The translations under genes and the position numbers were made by a program. The notes under the pieces are model-generated. The model had not been told where the DNA came from. It worked only from the letters and a program-made list of their open reading frames with translations, and did not search any database. Positions 1-5,470 of a stretch of DNA of 6,216 bases are shown piece after piece (the first letter of the stretch is position 1; the number at the start of each line of letters is the position of its first letter). The stretch is from assembly GCA_035507915.1 (NCBI GenBank), contig DATJNS010000122.1, forward strand, positions 1 through 6,216. Direction: 5' to 3'. The stretch comes from JACQAI01 sp035507915. GTDB taxonomy: Bacteria; Pseudomonadota; Alphaproteobacteria; Elsterales; Elsteraceae.

Positions 1-615
1 CCCGATCGCTTCGCCATCATGGGCTGGTTCGCGCTCGACCGGCCGGAAAGCCGCGCGCTGATCGACGGCTGGAAGCGGCGGCCCGGCATGCTCGGTCTGC
101 GCTTCTACTTCAACGAGCCGCACAACCGGAACTGGCCGACCGACGGCACGATGGACTGGCTGTGGCCGGCCGCCGAGCGCGCGGGGATTCCGATCGCGCT
201 CGCGGCATCGCACTTCCTGCCGACCGTCGGCCGGATCGCCGAACGCCATCCGGGCCTCAAGCTGATCGTCGACCACATGGCGGTGCAGCGCGGCACCAAG
301 GGCGCCGACTCCTACCGCACGCTGCCCGAGCTCCTGACGCTCGCCAAACATCCGAACGTCGCCGTCAAGGCGACCGGCCAAGCGGGCTACGCCGAGGACG
401 GCTATCCGTTCCGCAGCCTCCACGACAAGCTGCGGCAGGTCTACGACGCGTTCGGGCCGCGGCGCATGTTCTGGGGCACCGACATCACCCGCATGCCGTG
501 CTCGTGGCGCCAGTGCATCACCTTGTTCACCGAGGAGCTGCCGTGGCTCACCGGGCGCGACCTCGAGCTCGTCATGGGCCGCGCAGTGTGCGACTGGGTC
601 GGCTGGCCGGTCTGA
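1..615 (+). CDS. Amidohydrolase family protein, lactonase-like TIM barrel (5'-partial)
   Basis: The reading frame is open from the first base, so the gene starts outside the window; 204 C-terminal residues are visible, and relatives of about 280-290 residues imply roughly 80 are missing. The fold looks like the metal-dependent TIM-barrel hydrolases of COG3618/Amidohydro_2, which include lactonases of sugar-acid and aromatic pathways. Counting from the first visible residue, landmarks are GLR at 32-34, a histidine in AASHF (71), VDHM (90-93), the NVAVKATG strand (119-126) and FWGTD (157-161), whose Asp161 matches the catalytic aspartate of the family's WGSD/WGTD motif. The C-terminal helix (VMGRAVCDWVGW) ends the domain normally. 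The ATG at 19 lies inside the domain and is not the true start. No signal peptide can be judged. The gene converges on the kinase gene with only 9 bases between the stops. The family is fairly sure; the substrate is unknown, a lactone or similar cyclic ester being the best guess. Confidence 0.85.
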   Translation, partial: PDRFAIMGWFALDRPESRALIDGWKRRPGMLGLRFYFNEPHNRNWPTDGTMDWLWPAAERAGIPIALAASHFLPTVGRIAERHPGLKLIVDHMAVQRGTKGADSYRTLPELLTLAKHPNVAVKATGQAGYAEDGYPFRSLHDKLRQVYDAFGPRRMFWGTDITRMPCSWRQCITLFTEELPWLTGRDLELVMGRAVCDWVGWPV

Positions 616-632
616 CGATCCGCGTCAGGCCG
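608..632. terminator. Hairpin across the two convergent stop codons, possible bidirectional terminator
   Basis: CGGTCTGACG (608-617) pairs with CGTCAGGCCG (623-632) to give a 10-bp stem with one G-U pair and a 5-base loop. The TGA stop of the plus-strand amidohydrolase (613-615) and the TGA stop of the minus-strand kinase (625-627) face each other in the stem. No T-rich tract follows on either strand, so this is not a classical intrinsic terminator. A shared stop for two convergent transcripts is plausible in a GC-rich genome, but this is inferred from position and pairing only. Confidence 0.4.
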
Positions 633-2856
633 CGGGATCGGCGACGCCGGCGAGCACACGGCGGAGCTTGGTGGCCAGCGCGTCGTAGGTGAACGGCTTG
701 AGGATCAGCTCGACGCCGGGGTCGAGCCGACCCTGGTGGACGATGGCGTTGCGCGCGTACGCCGTCGTGAACAGCACCTTGAGGCCGGGGCGCCGGCGCA
801 GCGCCTCGTCGGCGAGCTGACGGCCGTTCATCCCGCCGGGCAGCCCGACGTCGCTGAACAGGAGGTCAACGGCCGGCGCCGCGTCGAGCTGGCGGAGCGC
901 CTCGGCCGCGTCGGGCGCCATGAGCACGCGATAGCCGAGATCGCGCAGCATGTCGACGACGTAGGCGCGCACCGCGTCGTCGTCCTCGACGACCAGAATG
1001 GTCTCCGACTGCGTCGCACGCGGCGTGGCGGCCGGCGCGGGCGCCTCCTCCGCCACGGCGGCGCCGACGTGGCGCGGAAAGTAGAGCTTCACGGTCGTGC
1101 CCGAGCCCGGCTCGCTGTAGATCTTCAGGTGGCCGCCCGACTGCTTGACGAAGCCGAACACCTGCGACAGGCCGAGGCCGGTCCCTTGACCGGCGCCCTT
1201 GGTGGTGAAGAACGGCTCGAATGCCTTCTCCGCGATCTCGCGCGACATGCCGACGCCGGTGTCGCTCACCGCGATCATCGCATACTGCCCTGGCACCACC
1301 TCGGCATGCTCGCGGGCATAGGCCTCGTCGAGATGGCTGTTGGCGGTCTCGATCGTGAGGCGACCGCCGTTCGGCATCGCGTCGCGCGCGTTGAGCGTCA
1401 GATTGAGGATGGCGCTCTCGAGCTGATTGGCGTCCGCCGACATGGGCCACATGCCGCCCGCCAGCACGGTCTCGATCGCGATGGTTTCGCCGAGCGTGCG
1501 GCGCAGCAGCTCCGACATGCCGGAGACCAGGCGATTGGGGTCGAGCGGCCGCGGCTGGAGCGGCTGGCGGCGCGAGAACGCCAGCAGCTGGCGCGTCAGG
1601 GTGGCGGCGCGCTCGGCGCCCTGACGCGCGATCTGGACCTGGCGCAGCAGCCCCGGATCGTGCGCCGGCAGGCGGCGCTCGAGCAGTCCCAGGCTGCCCA
1701 GCATGACGTGCAGCATGTTGTTGAAATCGTGCGCGATGCCGCCGGTCAGCTGACCCACCGCCTCCATCTTCTGGGATTGCGCGAGGCGCTCGCGGGTCTC
1801 CTCGAGGGTGTGCTGGGCTTCGCGGCGCTCGGTCATGTCGCGCGTGACCTTGGCGAAACCGACCAGCTTTCCGGTGTCGTCGTGGATCGCGTCGAGCACG
1901 ACGTTGGCCCAGAAGCGGTCGCCGTCCTTGCGCACCCGCCACGCCTCGGCCTCGTAGCGTCCCTCGCGCGCCGCGGTCTCGAGCGCGTGCTGCGGCGCGC
2001 CGGCCAGGCGATCCTCCTCGGTGTAGAACAGCGACAGGTGCCGGCCGATCGCCTCGTCGGCCCGATAGCCCTTGATGCGCGCCGCGCCGGCATTCCAGGT
2101 GCGGATATGGCCGGTCGGGTCGAGCATGAAGATCGAATAGTCGGTCGCGCCGTCGATCAGCCGGCGCAGCTCCTCCTCCGAGCTGCGCCGCGCCGCCTCG
2201 GCGTCGCGCAGATTGCGGAACGCGCGCACGACGAACGCGGCGCCGAAGCCGATCGCCACCAACGCCACGCCGCCGCTGAGCCACGTCATGAGATTGACGC
2301 GCGCCTCGTCGCGCGCGGTCGCCGCCTGTTGCTGGGTCAGCTCGGCGTTCTCCGATGCGATGAAGGCGTCGAGCACCGCATCGATGCCGCGCATGGCGGC
2401 GGCGCCGATGTCGGTCTGGACGATCCGACGCGCCGCCTCGAAGCCGTCGCGGTCGCGCGCGTCGATCGTCTGCTTGAGCTCGGCGAACTTGACGTCGATG
2501 CGCTGCTCCAGCGCCGAGATGAGGCGCTGCTGCTCGGCATTGTCCGCGGTGAGCTGCTTGAGCGTCGCCAGCCGGCCGGGCGCCGCGGCCAAGCCGGCAC
2601 GGTACGGCGCGAGGTAGGCGGGGTCGCCGGTGATCAGGTAGCCGCGCTGGCCGCGCTCGGCGTCCCGCACCGCGCGCGCCAACGCTTGCGCCGTCGCCAT
2701 GACGTCGAGCGTGTGGGTGACGCTCGCGCGGTTGCGCTCGAGCACCGGTTCCGTCTCGACCAGCTGCAGGGCCGACAGCAGCACCAGCACGATCGCGGGC
2801 GCCACGATGAAGACGAGGCCGGTCCGGAACGGCGCGGCGGTGGATCGCGCGGTCAC
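625..2856 (-). CDS. CHASE3-PAS hybrid histidine kinase with C-terminal receiver
   Basis: A 743-residue inner-membrane sensor kinase. Domains in order: TM1 about 12-32; extracytoplasmic CHASE3 about 40-180 (contains ERGQRGYLITGDPAYL); TM2 about 191-211; PAS about 228-342; a short coiled linker; HisKA with GGIAHDFNN, phospho-accepting His376; HATPase_c with N-box NARDAM (Asn489), DTGVGM (532-537), FEPFFTTK (546-553) and GTGLGLS (558-564); an Ala/Pro linker about 597-617; receiver about 619-735 with acidic EDDD (624-627), phospho-acceptor Asp669, Thr697 and Lys720. All kinase and receiver key residues are present, so it should autophosphorylate and pass phosphate to its own receiver. The ligand is unknown; CHASE3 senses extracellular or envelope cues. 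The start is GTG at 2856, chosen because TM1 follows directly; it has no clear Shine-Dalgarno. It lies 18 bases after the stand-alone receiver gene, probably in one operon and perhaps translationally coupled. No DNA-binding domain is present. Confidence 0.95.
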   Translation of the reverse strand: MTARSTAAPFRTGLVFIVAPAIVLVLLSALQLVETEPVLERNRASVTHTLDVMATAQALARAVRDAERGQRGYLITGDPAYLAPYRAGLAAAPGRLATLKQLTADNAEQQRLISALEQRIDVKFAELKQTIDARDRDGFEAARRIVQTDIGAAAMRGIDAVLDAFIASENAELTQQQAATARDEARVNLMTWLSGGVALVAIGFGAAFVVRAFRNLRDAEAARRSSEEELRRLIDGATDYSIFMLDPTGHIRTWNAGAARIKGYRADEAIGRHLSLFYTEEDRLAGAPQHALETAAREGRYEAEAWRVRKDGDRFWANVVLDAIHDDTGKLVGFAKVTRDMTERREAQHTLEETRERLAQSQKMEAVGQLTGGIAHDFNNMLHVMLGSLGLLERRLPAHDPGLLRQVQIARQGAERAATLTRQLLAFSRRQPLQPRPLDPNRLVSGMSELLRRTLGETIAIETVLAGGMWPMSADANQLESAILNLTLNARDAMPNGGRLTIETANSHLDEAYAREHAEVVPGQYAMIAVSDTGVGMSREIAEKAFEPFFTTKGAGQGTGLGLSQVFGFVKQSGGHLKIYSEPGSGTTVKLYFPRHVGAAVAEEAPAPAATPRATQSETILVVEDDDAVRAYVVDMLRDLGYRVLMAPDAAEALRQLDAAPAVDLLFSDVGLPGGMNGRQLADEALRRRPGLKVLFTTAYARNAIVHQGRLDPGVELILKPFTYDALATKLRRVLAGVADPAA

Positions 2857-2874
2857 GGCACCGGCGGGTCGCGC

Positions 2875-3267
2875 TCAGGCCGCCGGCCGCGGACCGTCCC
2901 GCCGGCCGAGCGTGTGGAGCAGGGCCTGCACCGACTCGTCCGAGAACGGCTTGAGGAGCAGCGCTGCCCCCGCCAGGTCGGCCGGCAGGCTCGCGCCGCC
3001 CGTCATCACGACGACCGCGAGCCCGTTGCGCACGGCGCGCCGGGCGACCTCGATGCCCAACGGCTGGCCGCCCAGGCCGAGGTCGACGAAGACGATTTCG
3101 CAGGCGCCGCGGCGCTCGACCAGGGCGACCGCGTCCTCGTAGGTGTGCGCAATGGCGGATACCGCATAGCCCTGCGCCTCGAGCACGTCCTTGAGACCGA
3201 GGGCGACGAACTCCTCATCGTCGACGATGGCGACACGCGGGCGACCAGTCGGCACGGCTCTGCTCAC
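2875..3267 (-). CDS. Single-domain response regulator (receiver only)
   Basis: A stand-alone cytoplasmic receiver (REC) protein of about 130 residues with no output domain. Numbering from GTG 3267, the acidic pocket is VDDEE (Asp16-Asp17), the phospho-acceptor is Asp62 in FVDLGLGG, the conserved Thr is Thr89 in VVMTGG, and the lysine is Lys106 in LLLKPF. The ending (RRDGPRPAA) follows the last receiver helix directly. The start is uncertain: TTG 3276, GTG 3267 and GTG 3255 are in frame and none has a good Shine-Dalgarno. I chose GTG 3267 because the TTG falls inside a repeat and GTG is the commoner start. It is first in a two-gene operon with the hybrid kinase, so it is probably a phosphoryl acceptor or sink for that kinase, or a link to a partner elsewhere. 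That partnership is inferred from adjacency; the receiver fold itself is clear. Confidence 0.9.
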   Translation of the reverse strand: MSRAVPTGRPRVAIVDDEEFVALGLKDVLEAQGYAVSAIAHTYEDAVALVERRGACEIVFVDLGLGGQPLGIEVARRAVRNGLAVVVMTGGASLPADLAGAALLLKPFSDESVQALLHTLGRRDGPRPAA

Positions 3268-3271
3268 AGCC

Positions 3272-3309
3272 AGCAAAGGGCATCAAAGGGACATAAAAGA
3301 CATGACGGA
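3272..3309. repeat. A+G-rich repeat with 9-10 nt period, copy 1
   Basis: Four imperfect units follow one another on the plus strand: AGCAAAGGG, CATCAAAGGG, ACATAAAAG and ACATGACGG. They resemble the units at 4180-4256 (consensus roughly RCAMRAAGG) and share their plus-strand orientation with the left arm there. The tract is clearly poorer in G+C than its surroundings and lies between the SDR stop and the receiver start. The rest of the 3268-3392 gap holds two 8-mers on the minus strand, GCGCAAAG (3390-3383) and GCACAAAG (3372-3365), spaced 18 bases apart, which could be decayed units. I see no convincing promoter there. Confidence 0.6.
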
Positions 3310-3392
3310 GAACCGCCGGCCACGCAAGAGCACCCTGCCTATGTCGAATGACGGGCATCGCAAGCTTTGTGCGAAATGCCGACTTTGCGCGA

Positions 3393-4136
3393 TCACTGGG
3401 CGAGCCAGCCGCCGTCGATCGCGAGTTCGGCGCCGGTGACGAACGACGCCTCGTCCGACGCAAGGAACAGCACGCCGTAGGCGACCTCGATCGGCGTGCC
3501 GGTGCGGCGCAGCGGCGTCTGCGGGGCCTTGTCGGCGCGCATGTTGGCGTTGGTGGCGTTGAGCATCGGCGGCAGATAACCGGGATGCACCGAGTTGACC
3601 CGCACGTTGTCGGGTCCGTAGCGCACCGCCGCGCTCTTGGTGTAGTTGCGCACCGCGGCCTTCGACGCGTGATAGCCCGGATGGCCGTCGGGACCGCCGA
3701 CGATGCCCATGATCGAGGAGATGTTGACGATGGCGCCGCCGCCGGTGCGCGCCATCTCGCGCGCGGCGCGGCGCGTGCCGAGAAAGACGCTGGTCGCGTT
3801 GACCGCGAGCAGGCGCTGCCAACCGGCCTCGCCGTCGGGGTCGCCCACCGAGCTGCCCGAGATGCCGGCGTTGTTGACCAGGATGTCGAGCCGGCCGTAG
3901 GCGGCGACCGTGTCGGCGATCACGCGCGTCCAATCGGCGTCGTCGGTCACGTCGAGGCGGGCGAAGCGCGCCTGGCCGCCGCCGGCGCGGATCTCGGCCG
4001 CGACCGCCTCGCCGGCGCGCTCGAGCACGTCGGCGACCACGACCGTGGCGCCGTGCTCGCCGAACAGCTTGGCCTCGACCGCGCCCATGCCGTGGGCGCC
4101 GCCGGTCACGATCGCGATCTTCGATTTCAGCCGCAT
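3393..4136 (-). CDS. Short-chain dehydrogenase/reductase (SDR), classical type
   Basis: A 247-residue cytoplasmic NAD(P)-dependent oxidoreductase of usual length for classical SDRs. The Rossmann cofactor motif TGGAHGMG is at 11-18, Asp36 ends strand beta-2 (VVVAD) and favours NAD(H) over NADP(H), and LDVT (61-64) and NNAG (88-91) follow. The active site is Asn113, a serine in NISS (140 or 141), Tyr155 and Lys159 (YHASK). PGY (185-187) starts the substrate loop and the C-terminal AIDGGW (239-244) is typical. The reaction is oxidation of a secondary alcohol or the reverse; the substrate cannot be read from the sequence. The ATG at 4136 is chosen because GGGAGGA precedes it at correct spacing and the protein then begins just before beta-1; the same frame stays open upstream to 4289, but that stretch runs through the repeats. 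It is divergent from the mandelate racemase-type gene, hinting at a shared control region and pathway. Confidence 0.95.
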   Translation of the reverse strand: MRLKSKIAIVTGGAHGMGAVEAKLFGEHGATVVVADVLERAGEAVAAEIRAGGGQARFARLDVTDDADWTRVIADTVAAYGRLDILVNNAGISGSSVGDPDGEAGWQRLLAVNATSVFLGTRRAAREMARTGGGAIVNISSIMGIVGGPDGHPGYHASKAAVRNYTKSAAVRYGPDNVRVNSVHPGYLPPMLNATNANMRADKAPQTPLRRTGTPIEVAYGVLFLASDEASFVTGAELAIDGGWLAQ

Positions 4137-4140
4137 GAAA

Positions 4141-4147
4141 TCCTCCC
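4141..4147 (-). promoter_or_regulatory. Strong ribosome binding site of the SDR gene
   Basis: Read on the minus strand, GGGAGGA is followed by TTTC and then ATG at 4136. This near-perfect Shine-Dalgarno fixes the start at 4136 and rules out the longer reading frame that runs up to 4289. Confidence 0.85.
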
Positions 4148-4179
4148 GTTGTCCGGCCGTTGGACCTGGCGGGAAATTG

Positions 4180-4256
4180 AAACACGAAGCGCACGAAGGA
4201 CACAAAGCGGCAGCCGCCGCATCGGCGCGGTCGTGACCTTTATGCCCTTTGTGTTT
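4180..4256. repeat. Inverted pair of 9-nt-periodic repeats in the divergent intergenic region
   Basis: The left arm (4180-4207) contains the units ACACGAAGC, GCACGAAGG and ACACAAAGC in tandem, with an exact 9-nt period. The right arm (4232-4256), read on the minus strand, contains ACACAAAGG, GCATAAAGG and TCACG. Over 25 aligned positions the arms agree at 19, and two of the six differences would be G-U pairs in RNA, so a long imperfect hairpin is possible. The loop itself can form GCGGC/GCCGC (4207-4211 with 4216-4220). The element is divergent in position, so it is not a terminator. It may be a dispersed intergenic repeat or a control site for the SDR gene and the gene at 4294. I see no convincing promoter elsewhere in 4137-4293. 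Confidence 0.65.
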
Positions 4257-4281
4257 AGCCTCGTTGGCGCTCTCGCCCGAT

Positions 4282-4286
4282 GGAGG
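4282..4286 (+). promoter_or_regulatory. Ribosome binding site that fixes the GTG start at 4294
   Basis: GGAGG sits 7 bases before GTG 4294. This favours the GTG over the in-frame TTG at 4249, which lies inside the right repeat arm and has no Shine-Dalgarno. Confidence 0.8.
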
Positions 4287-4293
4287 CAAGCCC

Positions 4294-5382
4294 GTGCCGA
4301 TCGCCGCCCTGCGGACCGACCACTATCTGGTGCCGCTGCCCGAGGTGCTGTCCGACAGCACGCACGGCGACATCGCCCATTTCGAGCTCGTCACGGTCCG
4401 GCTCACCGACCACGACGGCGCCGAGGGCGTCGGTTACAGCTACACGGTCGGTGCCGGCGGCGGCGCGGTGCACGCGCTGATCGCCCGCGACCTCGAGCCG
4501 CTGCTGGTCGGCCAGGATGCCGAGCGCATCGAGTGGCTGTGGCAGCGCATGTGGTGGGGTCTGCATTTCGGCGGACGCGGCGGCCCGAGCTGCCTGGCGA
4601 TCTCCGCGGTCGACATGGCGCTGTGGGACCTGCGCACGCGCCGGCTCGGCCAGCCGCTGTGGCGCGCGCTGGGCGGCCACGACCCGCGCGTGCGCGTCTA
4701 TGCCGGCGGCATCGACCTGCAGTTCCCGCTCGACAAGCTGTTGCGCCAGACCGACGACAACCTCGCCAAGGGGTTCCGCGCCATCAAGATGAAGGTCGGC
4801 CGGGCGCGGCTCAGCGAGGACGTCGAGCGCGTGCGCGCGATGCGCGCCCATCTCGGCGCCGACTTCCCCCTGATGGTCGACGCCAACATGCGCTGGGGCG
4901 TCGACGAGGCGATCCGCGCCTGCCGCGCGCTCGCCGAATTCCAGCTCGTGTGGATCGAGGAGCCGACCATCCCGGACGACGTCGCCGGCCACGCCCGCAT
5001 CATGCGCGACGGCGGCCAGCCGATCGCGACCGGCGAGAACCTGCACACGCTCTACGAGTTCAAGCAGATGATCGCGGCCGGCGGCGTCAGCTTCCCGGAG
5101 CCCGACGTCACCAACTGCGGCGGCGTCACGACGTTCATGAAGGTCGCCCACCTCGCCGAGGCCTTCAACCTGCCGCTGACCTCGCACGGCGCGCACGACG
5201 TGACGGTGCATCTGCTGGCGGCCGCACCCAACGCCGCCTACCTCGAGGCGCACGGCTTCGGCCTCGAGCGCTTCATCGCCGAGCCGCTCCGCATCGAGAA
5301 CGGCGTCGCGGTCGCCCCCGACCGGCCCGGCCACGGCATCGCGTTCGACTGGGCCGGCCTCGAGCGCGTGCGCGCGCGCTGA
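4294..5382 (+). CDS. Mandelate racemase/muconate lactonizing enzyme family protein (enolase superfamily), probable acid-sugar dehydratase type
   Basis: A 362-residue cytoplasmic Mg-dependent enzyme that would abstract the proton next to a carboxylate. The N-terminal capping domain (about 1-125) precedes a TIM barrel. From GTG 4294, the full mandelate racemase-subgroup set is present: KMK (Lys165, Lys167); metal ligands Asp196 (VDANMRW), Glu222 or Glu223 (WIEEPT) and Glu248 (TGEN); the Asp271-His298 dyad (EPDVTNCGG and TSHGAHD); and Glu318 (YLEAHG). Lysine on one face and the His-Asp dyad on the other is the arrangement of mandelate racemase and of acid-sugar dehydratases such as talarate/galactarate dehydratase, which it resembles in the SDSTHGD-like entry loop and the EGVGYSYTVGAGG stretch. 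Dehydration of a sugar acid or epimerisation of a hydroxy acid are both possible; which one is not decided by the motifs. It is divergent from the SDR gene and is followed after 88 bases by the CoA-transferase gene. The family is very sure and the substrate unknown. Confidence 0.94.
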   Translation: MPIAALRTDHYLVPLPEVLSDSTHGDIAHFELVTVRLTDHDGAEGVGYSYTVGAGGGAVHALIARDLEPLLVGQDAERIEWLWQRMWWGLHFGGRGGPSCLAISAVDMALWDLRTRRLGQPLWRALGGHDPRVRVYAGGIDLQFPLDKLLRQTDDNLAKGFRAIKMKVGRARLSEDVERVRAMRAHLGADFPLMVDANMRWGVDEAIRACRALAEFQLVWIEEPTIPDDVAGHARIMRDGGQPIATGENLHTLYEFKQMIAAGGVSFPEPDVTNCGGVTTFMKVAHLAEAFNLPLTSHGAHDVTVHLLAAAPNAAYLEAHGFGLERFIAEPLRIENGVAVAPDRPGHGIAFDWAGLERVRAR

Positions 5383-5401
5383 GCCGCGGGGTCATCGGCG
5401 G

Positions 5402-5431
5402 CTGACAGCCCGGGGGTATTGTCGCTAGCAT
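5402..5431 (+). promoter_or_regulatory. Candidate sigma-70-type promoter for the CoA-transferase gene
   Basis: CTGACA (5402-5407, five of six matches to TTGACA) and TAGCAT (5426-5431, four of six to TATAAT) are 18 bases apart. Transcription would start near 5438, about 33 bases before the ATG. The 88-base gap could hold a separate promoter, but readthrough from the upstream gene is equally possible. A weak 6-bp inverted repeat (AGCCGC 5382-5387, GCGGCT 5398-5403) overlaps the upstream stop codon; it has no T-tract and is not called as a terminator. Confidence 0.35.
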
Positions 5432-5458
5432 CCTGCCTGGCGGCGGCTTGTCGACGCC

Positions 5459-5464
5459 AAGGAG
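5459..5464 (+). promoter_or_regulatory. Ribosome binding site of the CoA-transferase gene
   Basis: AAGGAG lies 6 bases before ATG 5471. It supports that start, which also places the family's first conserved strand (GIRVLDLT) at residues 13-20, as expected. Confidence 0.8.
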
Positions 5465-5470
5465 TGTGCC

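Noticed and set aside
162..692. A 176-codon open frame overlapping the amidohydrolase gene
   Set aside because: It is an Arg/Ala/Pro-rich shadow in a second frame of the amidohydrolase gene, with no recognisable motif.
736..3351. An 871-codon open frame on the plus strand opposite the kinase and receiver genes
   Set aside because: It is an antisense shadow. Its product is an Arg/Ala/Gly/His-rich string without domains, while the minus strand encodes two full sets of family motifs. Long antisense open frames are expected at this G+C content.
3272..4256. CRISPR array or tandem-repeat locus
   Set aside because: The units are only about 9 nt, imperfect, few in number and have no spacers. No cas gene is present.
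4137..4289. A possible 51-residue N-terminal extension of the SDR protein
   Set aside because: The extension would run through the intergenic repeats, has no homology to SDRs, and a near-perfect Shine-Dalgarno lies directly before ATG 4136.
4249..4293. TTG 4249 as the start of the enolase-superfamily gene
   Set aside because: It lies inside a repeat arm without a ribosome binding site, whereas GTG 4294 has GGAGG 7 bases upstream and gives the normal N-terminus.
4255..5334. A 359-codon minus-strand open frame opposite the gene at 4294
   Set aside because: It is an antisense shadow of the enolase-superfamily gene, whose catalytic residues are all present on the plus strand.
3348..5405. A 685-codon open frame on the plus strand opposite the SDR gene and overlapping the gene at 4294 in another frame
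   Set aside because: The product is low-complexity and shows no family motif. Both overlapped genes have complete catalytic motifs and good ribosome binding sites in their own frames.
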